Below, in pieces: positions 37,102 through 47,138 of a stretch of 64,000 nt of DNA. The DNA comes from Cedecea neteri NBRC 105707 = ATCC 33855 (GTDB taxonomy: Bacteria > Pseudomonadota > Gammaproteobacteria > Enterobacterales > Enterobacteriaceae). Within the stretch, counting starts at the first letter, position 1, and each line of letters begins with the position of its first letter. The DNA is taken from positions 1 to 64,000 of the forward strand of contig NZ_BCTL01000007.1 in NCBI RefSeq assembly GCF_001571265.1, written 5' to 3'. The translations under genes and the position numbers were made by a program. The notes under the pieces were generated by a model. It was not told where the DNA came from, made no database searches, and saw nothing but the letters and a program-made list of their open reading frames with translations.

Positions 37102-39933
37102 ATGAGTGACTTTAAATCTACCCTAAATTTGCCTGAAACAGGGTTCCCGATGCGCGGCGACTTAGCCAAGCGCGAACCGGGTATGCTGGCGCGTTGGAAT
37201 GATGACGATCTGTACGGCATCATCCGTAATGCGAAAAAAGGCAAAAAAACCTTTATTTTGCATGATGGCCCTCCTTATGCGAACGGTAGCATTCACATTG
37301 GTCACTCAGTTAACAAGATTCTCAAAGACATTATTATCAAGTCTAAAGGGCTCTCTGGCTTCGACTCTCCGTACGTGCCGGGCTGGGACTGCCACGGCCT
37401 GCCAATCGAGCTGAAAGTTGAGCAACTGATCGGTAAGCCGGGTGAGAAAGTGTCCGCCGCTGAGTTCCGTGCTGCGTGCCGCAAATATGCCGCCGAGCAG
37501 GTTAATGGCCAGCGCGAAGACTTCATCCGTCTGGGCGTGCTGGGCGACTGGTCTCGTCCGTACCTGACTATGGACTTCAACACTGAAGCCAACATCATTC
37601 GTGCGCTGGGTAAAATCATCGGTAACGGCCACCTGCACAAAGGGGCTAAGCCGGTTCACTGGTGCGTTGACTGCCGTTCCGCGCTGGCGGAAGCGGAAGT
37701 TGAGTATTACGACAAAACGTCCCCGTCTATCGACGTAACGTTCAACGCCGTGGATGCCGATGCGGTGAAAGCTAAGTTTGGTGCCTCAGCCGTCACTGGT
37801 CCGGTCTCCCTGCTTATCTGGACCACGACGCCGTGGACCCTGCCGGCTAACCGCGCTATCTCCCTGGGCGCTGAGTTTGACTACGTGCTGGTGCAGATTG
37901 AAGGCCAGGCGCTGATCGTGGCGAAGGACCTGATGGAAAGCGTGCTGAAGCGCGCTGGCGTGACCGATTACCAGATCCTCGGTACCGTGAAAGGTGCTGA
38001 GCTCGAACTGCTGCGCTTTAAACATCCGTTCATGGGCTTTGACGTGCCTGCCATTCTTGGCGATCACGTTACTCTGGACGCGGGTACCGGCGCGGTTCAC
38101 ACCGCCGGTGGCCACGGCCCGGACGACTACACCATCAGCCAGAAATACGGCCTGGAAATCGCTAACCCGGTTGGCCCGGACGGCAGCTATCTGCCGGGTA
38201 CCTATGAGGGCCTCGACGGCGTTCAGGTATTCAAAGCTAATGACCTGATCGTGAACATCCTGCGTGATAAAGGCGCTCTGCTGCACGTTGAAAAACTGCT
38301 GCACAGCTATCCGCACTGCTGGCGCCACAAAACGCCGATCATCTTCCGTGCAACGCCGCAGTGGTTTATCAGCATGGATCAGAAAGGCCTGCGCGCGCAG
38401 TCCCTGAAAGAGATCAAAGGCGTGCAGTGGATCCCTGACTGGGGCCAGGCGCGTATCGAATCCATGGTGGCGAATCGCCCTGACTGGTGTATCTCACGTC
38501 AGCGTACTTGGGGCGTGCCGATGTCTCTGTTCGTGCATAAAGACACCGAAGAACTGCACCCACGCTCGCTTGAGCTGATGGAAGAAGTGGCTAAGCGCGT
38601 TGAGCAGGACGGTATTCAGGCGTGGTGGGATCTCGACCCGCGCGACATCATGGGCGACGACGCTGACAACTACGTGAAAGTGCCTGATACCCTGGACGTT
38701 TGGTTCGACTCCGGTTCAACCAACTACTCCGTGGTCGATGCGCGCCCTGAGTTCCACGGCCATTCTGCGGATATGTACCTGGAAGGCTCCGATCAGCATC
38801 GCGGCTGGTTCATGTCCTCCCTGATGATCTCCACGGCGATGAAAGGCAAAGCGCCGTACCGCCAGGTGCTGACCCACGGCTTTACCGTTGATGGCCAGGG
38901 CCGCAAAATGTCCAAGTCTATCGGCAACACCGTTAGCCCGCAGGACGTGATGAATAAGCTCGGCGCGGACATTCTGCGTCTGTGGGTGGCGTCTACCGAC
39001 TATACCGGCGAAATGGCAGTGTCTGACGAGATTCTGAAACGCTCCGCTGACGCTTATCGTCGTATCCGTAACACCGCTCGCTTCCTGCTGGCAAACCTGA
39101 ACGGCTTCAATCCAGAAACCGACATGGTGAAACCGGAAGATATGGTGGTGCTGGATCGCTGGGCCGTTGGCTGCGCGAAAGAAGCTCAGGCGGATATTCT
39201 CGCTTCTTACGAAAACTACGATTTCCACGAAGTGGTGCAGCGCCTGATGCGCTTCTGCTCCGTCGAAATGGGCTCGTTCTACCTCGACATCATCAAGGAT
39301 CGTCAGTATACCGCGAAGGCCGACAGCGTAGCTCGTCGCAGCTGCCAGACCGCGCTGTATCACATCTCTGAGGCGCTGGTGCGCTGGATGGCGCCGATCA
39401 TGTCCTTCACCGCCGACGAAATCTGGGGCTACCTGCCGGGTTCTCGCGAGAAGTATGTGTTCACCGGCGAGTGGTACGAAGGTCTGTTTGGCCTGGCGGA
39501 AGGTGAAGAGTTTAATAATATTTTCTGGGGAGATGTGCGTCGCATTAAAGATCAAGTTAACAAAGAGCTTGAGGCCCAGAAGGCAAATGGTATTAAGTCG
39601 AATCTCGAAGCGAAAGTGCTATTGAAATACGATGATGATTCTTTTGGCACTATCCGTAAATTACGTAAACTTGGTGATGAAGTTAGATTTATTTTTATTA
39701 CTTCTCAGTTCGAGATTGCTCCAGAGGCTGGTGGTGTTACGAGTGACGAAAATCTTCAATACGTTGGAGGTGGTACAGCTGTACAGGCATTGGTAACTAA
39801 AGCCGACGGTGAGAAGTGCCCGCGCTGCTGGCATTACACCACCGATATCGGTCAGGTAGCGGAACACGCAGAAATCTGCGGCCGCTGTGTCAGCAACGTA
39901 GCCGGCGACGGCGAACAACGTAAGTTTGCTTGA
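37102..39933 (+). CDS. ileS: Isoleucyl-tRNA synthetase
   Basis: IleS charges tRNA-Ile and edits valine. The 943-residue class I synthetase has the HIGH motif ([13 protein letters not shown]), the editing insert, KMSKS ([10 protein letters not shown]) and a C-terminal zinc ribbon (CPRCWH and CGRC). From about residue 805 to 900 (39515-39800) the DNA is AT-rich, codon use is unlike the rest, and the protein diverges strongly from E. coli, while both flanks are nearly identical to E. coli. The frame is intact. The stop TGA overlaps the lspA start by one base. Confidence 0.98.
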   Translation: MSDFKSTLNLPETGFPMRGDLAKREPGMLARWNDDDLYGIIRNAKKGKKTFILHDGPPYANGSIHIGHSVNKILKDIIIKSKGLSGFDSPYVPGWDCHGLPIELKVEQLIGKPGEKVSAAEFRAACRKYAAEQVNGQREDFIRLGVLGDWSRPYLTMDFNTEANIIRALGKIIGNGHLHKGAKPVHWCVDCRSALAEAEVEYYDKTSPSIDVTFNAVDADAVKAKFGASAVTGPVSLLIWTTTPWTLPANRAISLGAEFDYVLVQIEGQALIVAKDLMESVLKRAGVTDYQILGTVKGAELELLRFKHPFMGFDVPAILGDHVTLDAGTGAVHTAGGHGPDDYTISQKYGLEIANPVGPDGSYLPGTYEGLDGVQVFKANDLIVNILRDKGALLHVEKLLHSYPHCWRHKTPIIFRATPQWFISMDQKGLRAQSLKEIKGVQWIPDWGQARIESMVANRPDWCISRQRTWGVPMSLFVHKDTEELHPRSLELMEEVAKRVEQDGIQAWWDLDPRDIMGDDADNYVKVPDTLDVWFDSGSTNYSVVDARPEFHGHSADMYLEGSDQHRGWFMSSLMISTAMKGKAPYRQVLTHGFTVDGQGRKMSKSIGNTVSPQDVMNKLGADILRLWVASTDYTGEMAVSDEILKRSADAYRRIRNTARFLLANLNGFNPETDMVKPEDMVVLDRWAVGCAKEAQADILASYENYDFHEVVQRLMRFCSVEMGSFYLDIIKDRQYTAKADSVARRSCQTALYHISEALVRWMAPIMSFTADEIWGYLPGSREKYVFTGEWYEGLFGLAEGEEFNNIFWGDVRRIKDQVNKELEAQKANGIKSNLEAKVLLKYDDDSFGTIRKLRKLGDEVRFIFITSQFEIAPEAGGVTSDENLQYVGGGTAVQALVTKADGEKCPRCWHYTTDIGQVAEHAEICGRCVSNVAGDGEQRKFA
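39515..39800 (+). other. Probable recombinant (mosaic) segment inside ileS
   Basis: By hand count 39541-39780 is about 40% GC, against 57-58% in the flanking 60-base blocks at 39421 and 39841. Codons such as TTA, AGA, GTT and ATT replace the usual set. The encoded stretch (from [13 protein letters not shown] to AVQALVTK) shows little likeness to E. coli IleS, with sharp edges at GLAEGEE and [10 protein letters not shown]. Imported DNA is the simplest reading. Confidence 0.65.
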
Positions 39934-40436
39934 TGAAACCAATTTTCTCTACCGGGTTGCGCTGGCTGTGGCTGGTGGTGGTAGTTCTGATTGTGGATCT
40001 GGGCAGTAAATATCTGATCCTCCAGCACTTCATGCTGGGGGATACGGTGTCACTGTTCCCGTCCCTGAATTTGCACTACGCCCGTAACTATGGCGCGGCA
40101 TTCAGCTTCCTGGCCGACAAAGGCGGCTGGCAGCGCTGGTTCTTCGCGGGTATCGCGATCGGTATTTGCGTGGCGCTGGTGTGGATGATGTATCGCGCTA
40201 AGGCGAGCCAGAAGCTGAATAACATCGCCTATGCGTTAATCATTGGCGGTGCGCTCGGTAATCTGTTCGATCGCTTGTGGCACGGCTTTGTCGTCGACAT
40301 GATCGACTTCTACGTTGGCGACTGGCACTTTGCCACCTTCAATCTGGCCGATACCGCAATCTGTATTGGCGCGGCGCTGATTGTGCTGGAGGGCTTCTTT
40401 GTCTCCTCCGACAAGCCCGCAAAGCAAAAAGGGTAA
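39933..40436 (+). CDS. lspA: Lipoprotein signal peptidase (signal peptidase II)
   Basis: LspA is an inner-membrane aspartic protease that cleaves prolipoprotein signal peptides before the lipidated cysteine. The 167-residue protein has four membrane helices; the catalytic aspartates are in VVDMIDF and FNLADTAI, with GNLFDRL also conserved. The start is ATG 39933, overlapping the ileS stop. Confidence 0.98.
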   Translation: MKPIFSTGLRWLWLVVVVLIVDLGSKYLILQHFMLGDTVSLFPSLNLHYARNYGAAFSFLADKGGWQRWFFAGIAIGICVALVWMMYRAKASQKLNNIAYALIIGGALGNLFDRLWHGFVVDMIDFYVGDWHFATFNLADTAICIGAALIVLEGFFVSSDKPAKQKG

Positions 40437-40439
40437 TCC

Positions 40440-40910
40440 ATGGCTGAGTCCGTACAAACCAACAGCGCGGTGCTGGTGCATTTCACGCTAAAGCTTGAGG
40501 ATGGCTCCACCGCCGAGTCAACCCGCGCAAACGGTAAGCCTGCGCTGTTCCGCCTTGGGGATGAGACATTGTCCCCGGGCATGGAAGACCAGCTGGTTGG
40601 CCTGAAGGCTGGTGATAAAAAAGCGTTCTCGCTGGCGCCAGAGTCGGCCTTTGGCATTCCAAGCCCGGATATGATTCAGTACTTTTCGCGTCGTGAGTTT
40701 GTCGAGGCGGGCGAGCCTGAGCCGGGCGCTATCATGCTGTTTACCGCAATGGATGGCAGCGAAATGCCGGGCGTGGTACGTGAAGTTAACGGTGACTCGA
40801 TAACCGTCGACTTTAACCATCCGCTGGCCGGGCAGACTATCCATTTTGATATTGAAGTACTGGAAGTTAATCCGGTACTGGAGGCGTTGAATGCAGATCC
40901 TGTTGGCTAA
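40440..40910 (+). CDS. fkpB: FKBP-type peptidyl-prolyl isomerase FkpB (SlpA)
   Basis: FkpB is a cytosolic prolyl isomerase with weak chaperone activity. The 156-residue SlyD-like FKBP shows [18 protein letters not shown], a flap insert (about 70-120, YFSRREF) and [20 protein letters not shown]. The C-terminus is about seven residues longer than E. coli (149) and overlaps the ispH start by 20 bases. Confidence 0.96.
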   Translation: MAESVQTNSAVLVHFTLKLEDGSTAESTRANGKPALFRLGDETLSPGMEDQLVGLKAGDKKAFSLAPESAFGIPSPDMIQYFSRREFVEAGEPEPGAIMLFTAMDGSEMPGVVREVNGDSITVDFNHPLAGQTIHFDIEVLEVNPVLEALNADPVG

Positions 40911-41841
40911 TCCCAGAGGCTTTTGTGCTGGGGTCGACCGCGCTATCAGCATTGTCGAAAACGCGCTGCAGATTTACGGCGCGCCAATCTACGTTCGCCA
41001 CGAAGTTGTGCATAACCGCTACGTGGTGGACAGCCTGCGCGAGCGCGGGGCGATTTTCATTGAGCAGATCAGCGAAGTGCCGGACGGCGCGATCCTGATT
41101 TTCTCGGCACACGGCGTTTCTCAGGCGGTGCGTAACGAAGCCAAAAGCCGCGAGCTGACGGTCTTCGATGCCACCTGTCCGCTGGTGACTAAAGTGCATA
41201 TGGAAGTGGCGCGTGCCAGCCGTCGCGGCGAAGAGTCGATTCTGATTGGCCATGCCGGCCACCCTGAAGTCGAAGGCACTATGGGCCAGTACAGCAACCC
41301 AAAAGGCGGAATGTACCTGGTTGAGTCGCCGGATGATGTCTGGACGCTTGAGGTTAAAGACGAAAGCAATCTGTCGTTTATGACCCAGACCACGCTTTCC
41401 GTGGACGATACTTCGGACGTGATTGACGCCCTGCGCAAGCGCTTCCCGAAAATCATCGGCCCGCGTAAAGACGACATTTGCTATGCCACCACTAACCGCC
41501 AGGAAGCGGTGCGTGCGCTGGCCAGTGAAGCTGATGTGGTGCTGGTCGTAGGGTCTAAAAACTCCTCTAACTCCAACCGCCTTGCCGAACTGGCACAGCG
41601 AATGGGGAAGGCGGCCTACCTGATTGATGACGCCGCAGATATCCAGGAAGCTTGGGTCAAAGAAGCCAATTGCGTCGGCGTTACCGCCGGGGCTTCTGCG
41701 CCGGATGTGCTGGTGCAAAACGTCATCACCCGCCTGCGTGAGCTTGGCGGCAGTGAAGCCCAGGAGCTGACCGGGCGCGAAGAGAACATCGTGTTTGAAG
41801 TGCCGCGTGAGCTGCGAGTCGACATCCGTGAAGTAGACTAG
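40891..41841 (+). CDS. ispH: 4-hydroxy-3-methylbut-2-enyl diphosphate reductase IspH
   Basis: IspH is the iron-sulfur enzyme of the last step of the MEP isoprenoid pathway, producing IPP and DMAPP. The 316 residues equal E. coli; the three cluster cysteines are in GFCAG (Cys12), DATCPL and DDICYA. It starts inside the fkpB coding region, ends the ribF-to-ispH cluster, and is followed by a terminator. Confidence 0.98.
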   Translation: MQILLANPRGFCAGVDRAISIVENALQIYGAPIYVRHEVVHNRYVVDSLRERGAIFIEQISEVPDGAILIFSAHGVSQAVRNEAKSRELTVFDATCPLVTKVHMEVARASRRGEESILIGHAGHPEVEGTMGQYSNPKGGMYLVESPDDVWTLEVKDESNLSFMTQTTLSVDDTSDVIDALRKRFPKIIGPRKDDICYATTNRQEAVRALASEADVVLVVGSKNSSNSNRLAELAQRMGKAAYLIDDAADIQEAWVKEANCVGVTAGASAPDVLVQNVITRLRELGGSEAQELTGREENIVFEVPRELRVDIREVD

Positions 41842-41867
41842 CGTCGTCGATTTACGTTTATGAGAAG

Positions 41868-41901
41868 ATGCCAGCTGGTGTATGCCCGCTGGCATTTTTT
41901 T
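41868..41901 (+). terminator. Terminator after ispH
   Basis: ATGCCAGC (41868-41875) / GCTGGCAT (41888-41895) with a seven-T tail. It ends only 13 bases before the rihC start, so it sits in the rihC leader. Confidence 0.88.
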
Positions 41902-41913
41902 ATGGAGAACAGC

Positions 41914-42831
41914 ATGACCAGAATCCCGATTATTCTTGATACCGATCCCGGTATCGACGATGCGGTTGCCCTCACCGCAGCCCTGTTTGCACCCCAGCTG
42001 GATTTGAAACTGATCGCCACCGTTGCCGGAAATGTATCGGTGGATAAAACCACGAGGAATGCGCTACAGCTGCTGGAGTTTTGGCAAAAAGATACTCCCG
42101 TTGCCAGAGGTGCTTCGGTACCGCTGCTGCGTCCATTGCGGGATGCTGCCTACGTGCACGGCGAATCAGGAATGGAAGGTTATGTCTTTACAGAAACGTC
42201 TCGTCGTGCGCTGCCGGCGCCCGCCTTTCAGGCTATGTACGATTGCCTGATAAATAGCGATGAGCCGGTGACTCTGGTTACCATTGGTCCACTGACTAAC
42301 GTCGCTTTGCTGCTGACTCAGTACCCGGAGTGCAAGGCGCGTATTAAACGCGTGGTCATGATGGGCGGTTCTGCGGGGCGGGGCAACTTCACGCCGACGG
42401 CAGAATTCAACATCGCTATCGATCCTGAAGCCGCTGCCCGTGTTTTTGAGAGCGGTCTGGAGATAATCATGTGCGGGCTGGATGTGACAAATCGTGCAAT
42501 GCTTGCGCCTGAATTTTTGGCTTAGCTGCCAGCATTAAACCGCACCGGGAAAATGCTGCACGCGCTATTCAGCCATTACCGCAGCGGCAGCATGGAAACC
42601 GGGCTGAGAATGCATGATTTGACCGCCATTGCGTGGCTGGTGAAGCCCGAACTGTTTCAAACTTACCCTTGTTTTGTTGCGGTAGAAACACACGGAACTT
42701 ATACCAGCGGAACCACGGTTGTGGATCTGGAGCATCGCCTGGATCGCCCGGCAAATGCTCAGGTTGCGCTGGATATCGACGTTCCCGGTTTTCAGGCGTG
42801 GGTCTCTGAGGTGCTGGCGCTGGCGCCTTGA
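41914..42831 (+). pseudogene. rihC: Ribonucleoside hydrolase RihC, broken by an in-frame amber codon
   Basis: RihC hydrolyses purine and pyrimidine ribonucleosides to base and ribose. The frame begins at ATG 41914 after GGAG, with the calcium-binding motif DTDPGIDDA. It runs without shift to 42831, the full 304-305 codon length, except for TAG at 42523-42525 (codon 204). Sequence resumes immediately in the same frame ([26 protein letters not shown]), matching E. coli on both sides. One base change thus cuts off the last third, including the catalytic His region (RMHDL). The rest shows no decay, so the event is recent, or the codon is suppressed. Its 3' end overlaps the LysR gene by 40 bases. 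Confidence 0.9.
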
Positions 42832-43727
42832 GTGGCGATCTTCTCGCTTAAATAGTCGATCATTGCCCTCATGGGGCCTGGCATGTGCTCGTTTCGCGTC
42901 CACAAGAGCCATAATTCACCCGTATAGGCGCTAATGAACTCCCATTCTGGCAGCACCCGCACTATTTCGCCGCGCGCCAGCGCATCACGAGCGGTAAATA
43001 GCGGCAGGCTGCCAATACCCAGATTCTGCTTAACCGCGTCCAGCCTGACGCCCGTATGGTTTGCGGTATAGCGTCCGTGGGTTTGTACTGTCTCGGTCTT
43101 ATCCGACCGACGAAACTTCCAGCGTGAATCAGTTGGCGTTTCCCCCAGGCTAATACAACTATGCTGGCGTAAGTCAGTGGGCGTTGCAGGTGTTCCGTGC
43201 CGGGACAGGTATTCTGGAGTGGCACAAATAATATGGGTGATCGGCATCAGCGGTTTACCGTACAGCCCCGGTGAGGGCACATTAGTAATACGCAGTGCCA
43301 GATCCATTCCGTCATCAATGAGATCCATATAGCGATCTTCCAGGCGCAGGCATACATTCACCTGCGGGTAGCGAGCAAGAAACTCGGGGATCAAAGGATG
43401 AATAACAAAATGGCCAACGGCCTTTGGCACGCTGAGTGCAACTTTCCCCTGCACGACAGATTGCAGGCTTCGCCCTTTATCCATCGCCTTATGAGCAGCA
43501 TCCAGCATCTCCAGGGCATGTTGGTGCACCGTTTTACCTGTATCACTTAGCGCCAGCTTGCGGGTTGTACGATGCAACAATTTACAACCCATCTCCCGCT
43601 CAAGGCGTGAGACGCTGCGGCTGATAGCAGAGGGCGTGGCTCCCGTTATTCTGGCAGCAGCGGAAAAGCTGCCCTGCTCAACAATAACAACGAAAGTGGC
43701 GAGGTCGGGAAGTAAGGTCAGGTTCAT
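42792..43727 (-). CDS. LysR-family transcriptional regulator
   Basis: The 311-residue protein has an N-terminal LysR helix-turn-helix ([38 protein letters not shown]) and an effector domain of the DmlR/YafC-like branch ([30 protein letters not shown], then [16 protein letters not shown]). The target is unknown; the divergent AlaX-like gene 91 bases away is the natural candidate. Its 3' end overlaps the tail of rihC, convergently. Confidence 0.9.
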   Translation of the reverse strand: MNLTLLPDLATFVVIVEQGSFSAAARITGATPSAISRSVSRLEREMGCKLLHRTTRKLALSDTGKTVHQHALEMLDAAHKAMDKGRSLQSVVQGKVALSVPKAVGHFVIHPLIPEFLARYPQVNVCLRLEDRYMDLIDDGMDLALRITNVPSPGLYGKPLMPITHIICATPEYLSRHGTPATPTDLRQHSCISLGETPTDSRWKFRRSDKTETVQTHGRYTANHTGVRLDAVKQNLGIGSLPLFTARDALARGEIVRVLPEWEFISAYTGELWLLWTRNEHMPGPMRAMIDYLSEKIATQGASASTSETHA

Positions 43728-43789
43728 TTGTGCTTACCAGGCAAAGATGCATTGTTTGGTGGTGAGATTATCCGTACTGATAAACGCAA

Positions 43790-43795
43790 TATACT
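43790..43795 (+). promoter_or_regulatory. -10 element of the AlaX-like gene
   Basis: TATACT lies 24 bases before the start codon; TTATCC at 43768-43773 is a possible poor -35. A weak -35 fits an activator-dependent promoter next to a divergent LysR gene. Confidence 0.45.
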
Positions 43796-43818
43796 CTTCT
43801 GACAAAGAGGAGAACACG

Positions 43819-44448
43819 ATGACTGAACGACTTTATTACTCAAGTGATGCAACCGAAGGCCGTGCGACGGTTATTAACTGCGAGGCACAAGCCGAAGATC
43901 GCTATGCAATAGAACTTGATAAAACACTGTTTCATCCGCAAGGCGGTGGGCAGCCGGCGGATAAAGGCTGGATTGCGGGCATACCTGTTGAGGGTGTCGT
44001 ACAGCGCGGTAAGAGCGTAGTGCATATTCTTCGTCAGCCACTGGAGGCAAGCGAGGTAGATATACGAGTTGATGCGTCAGTTAGACAACTGCATTCACGC
44101 TGGCACTCTGCAGGACATTTAGTCGGCTATGCTGGTGAAGTCTCGGGCTGGCAGCCTGTTAAGGCGCACCACTGGCCTGATGAGGGACGTATTACTTTTG
44201 CCGCGAAAGGAAATGCCCCTGAACCCACGGCGGCTGCGCTGCTTGAAATAATACAACCGTGGCTGGAGAGTAAATTGAACCGTACCATTGAACTGGCGGC
44301 AGGAAGGCGCAAAGTGTGGTTCGGCGACCTGCCCGCTTATCTCTGCGGCGGTACTCACGTTCAGACGCTGGCCGAGATTAACGGGCTCAAGATTACCGGC
44401 ATCAAAACTAAAAAAGGGCAGCTGATCGTTAATTACACGCTTGCATAA
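43819..44448 (+). CDS. AlaX-like alanyl-tRNA editing protein
   Basis: AlaX proteins are free-standing relatives of the AlaRS editing domain that remove serine or glycine from mischarged tRNA-Ala. The 209-residue protein has the opening LFHPQGGGQPADKG (residues 38-50) and the zinc/catalytic set His96 and His100 (HSAGH) with Cys176 and His180 (CGGTH), all intact. AAGAGGAGAAC precedes the ATG. The E. coli chromosome carries no gene here, so it belongs to a variable patch with the LysR gene. Confidence 0.88.
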   Translation: MTERLYYSSDATEGRATVINCEAQAEDRYAIELDKTLFHPQGGGQPADKGWIAGIPVEGVVQRGKSVVHILRQPLEASEVDIRVDASVRQLHSRWHSAGHLVGYAGEVSGWQPVKAHHWPDEGRITFAAKGNAPEPTAAALLEIIQPWLESKLNRTIELAAGRRKVWFGDLPAYLCGGTHVQTLAEINGLKITGIKTKKGQLIVNYTLA

Positions 44449-44676
44449 GCCCCTGATGCAGCATTTTTAGCGCAAATTATATGACGCCTGAGCAGGAGAA
44501 GAGGGGGCTGCGCAAAGGTTTTGTCCAGACCGTATTTAGCCACAGTAAAATAAAGGTTTTTCTGTCCGTTATTGATAACTGACGCGCCATGACAGTAAAT
44601 TCTAATTATGGGTGTTTTCGGCTGGCGGCCCGGCAGCGGGCTGGTTAACCTGATAACGTTTTTACGAATTATTTAA

Positions 44677-45513
<837 letters not shown>

Positions 45514-45971
45514 TTAAACCTATCCTTATAAATGTGGTTGTTTGTTTTTAATTGATTGATTTTAGGGTGATTAATTCACCCTTTTGTTTTTTTAAAGGCT
45601 TTGGTTTTAATAATTCATTATTATTTATTTAATTTACAGTTATTGCTCACTTTTGTGTTGTTGTAATGTTAATTTTGACCATTTGGTCCACTTTTTCGCT
45701 GCCGACTCACTACTTTTCCAGTATTCATGGCCGGCAACCGATTACTTTCCCCAAGTTAGCTGGTTATTTTGACCCTCAAATCAGATCTTTTTACTCTGAG
45801 CGGCGAAATAGACATAAAAACTTCGTCTTAAGGTAGACTTTCACCCGGCTTGTCTCTAGAATGCCGCCGTTTGCCAAAAATCCGTAGGGCAGACGCTTTT
45901 TGCATTTGATTCAAGCGTTGGTTTTGAATTAATATGCGAATAAATTGAATGTTTATTCCCTGGAGGACGTT
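45514..45971 (+). promoter_or_regulatory. carAB control region (promoters P1 and P2, ArgR boxes)
   Basis: This 458-base stretch has no gene. P1 has TAGACT (45834-45839) and TAGAAT (45857-45862), 17 bases apart, with the CCGCCGTTTGCC initiation region conserved from E. coli, where pyrimidines regulate it. Near the start, TTGAATTAATATGCGA and AATTGAATGTTTATTC (about 45934-45959) resemble a tandem pair of ArgR boxes, placed over the arginine-controlled P2. The left half is AT-rich. Confidence 0.75.
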
Positions 45972-47120
45972 TTGATTAAGTCAGCGCTGTTGGTTCTGGA
46001 AGACGGAACCCAATTCCACGGTCGGGCCATTGGGGCATCGGGTACGGCAGTGGGTGAAGTCGTTTTCAATACCTCATTGACCGGTTATCAAGAAATCCTC
46101 ACTGATCCTTCCTACTCCCGCCAGATCGTCACCCTTACTTATCCTCATATCGGCAATGTCGGCACCAATGAAGCCGACGAAGAATCCTCCCAGGTCCATG
46201 CACAAGGTCTCGTCATTCGTGACCTGCCGCTGATTGCGAGCAACTTCCGGAGCACCGAGGACCTTTCTTCTTACCTTAAGCGCCATAACATCGTGGCCAT
46301 TGCCGATATCGATACCCGTAAGCTGACCCGCCTGCTGCGTGAAAAAGGCGCTCAGAACGGCTGCATTATCGCGGGCGATAACGTAGACGCGGCCCTGGCG
46401 CTGGAAAAAGCGAAAGCGTTCCCTGGCCTGAACGGCATGGATCTCGCCAAAGAAGTGACTACGAAAGAAGCTTACACCTGGCAGCAGGGGAGCTGGACGC
46501 TTGAAAACGACCTGCCTGAAGCGGCAAAAGCTGAAGATTTACCCTTCCACGTAGTGGCTTATGACTACGGCGCAAAACGAAATATTCTGCGCATGTTAGT
46601 CGACAGAGGCTGCCGCCTGACCGTTGTCCCGGCACAAACGCCGGCTGAAGAAGTGCTGAAGATGAACCCGGATGGCATCTTCCTTTCTAACGGCCCCGGT
46701 GACCCAGCTCCGTGTGATTACGCCATCAGCGCAATCAAATCCTTCCTTGAGACAGATATTCCTGTCTTTGGGATTTGCCTCGGCCACCAGCTGTTGGCTC
46801 TGGCCAGCGGTGCAAACACCGTGAAAATGAAGTTTGGTCACCACGGCGGTAACCACCCGGTGAAAGACCTGGATAAAGACTGCGTGATGATCACCGCCCA
46901 GAACCACGGTTTCGCGGTTGATGAGGCCACGCTGCCTGCCAATCTGCGTGTAACGCATAAATCTCTGTTCGATGGCACGCTGCAGGGCATCCATCGTACC
47001 GATAAAGCCGCGTTCAGCTTCCAGGGTCACCCTGAAGCCAGCCCGGGGCCGCACGACGCCGCGCCGCTGTTCGACCACTTTATCGAACTTATCGAGCAAT
47101 ACCGTAACACCGCTAAATAA
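45972..47120 (+). CDS. carA: Carbamoyl-phosphate synthase small subunit
   Basis: CarA is the glutaminase subunit that supplies ammonia to CarB for carbamoyl phosphate, shared by arginine and pyrimidine synthesis. The 382 residues (same as E. coli) carry a C-terminal class I amidotransferase domain with the nucleophilic Cys in [14 protein letters not shown] and the His-Glu pair in [11 protein letters not shown]. The start is TTG at 45972 after GGAGG, as in E. coli; the upstream ATG in the same frame lies inside the ArgR boxes and is not the start. carB follows after 18 bases. Confidence 0.97.
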   Translation: MIKSALLVLEDGTQFHGRAIGASGTAVGEVVFNTSLTGYQEILTDPSYSRQIVTLTYPHIGNVGTNEADEESSQVHAQGLVIRDLPLIASNFRSTEDLSSYLKRHNIVAIADIDTRKLTRLLREKGAQNGCIIAGDNVDAALALEKAKAFPGLNGMDLAKEVTTKEAYTWQQGSWTLENDLPEAAKAEDLPFHVVAYDYGAKRNILRMLVDRGCRLTVVPAQTPAEEVLKMNPDGIFLSNGPGDPAPCDYAISAIKSFLETDIPVFGICLGHQLLALASGANTVKMKFGHHGGNHPVKDLDKDCVMITAQNHGFAVDEATLPANLRVTHKSLFDGTLQGIHRTDKAAFSFQGHPEASPGPHDAAPLFDHFIELIEQYRNTAK

Positions 47121-47138
47121 AATCAGGAGCGAAATAAA

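Noticed and set aside
38716-39555. 279-codon open frame antisense to ileS
   Set aside because: Shadow of ileS with no family resemblance.
40867-41895. 342-codon open frame antisense to ispH
   Set aside because: It mirrors ispH codon structure and has no domain or ribosome site.
42553-42831. Separate 92-codon gene after the rihC stop
   Set aside because: It is the continuation of rihC in the same frame after a TAG, not an independent gene. There is no ribosome site and its sequence aligns with the RihC C-terminus.
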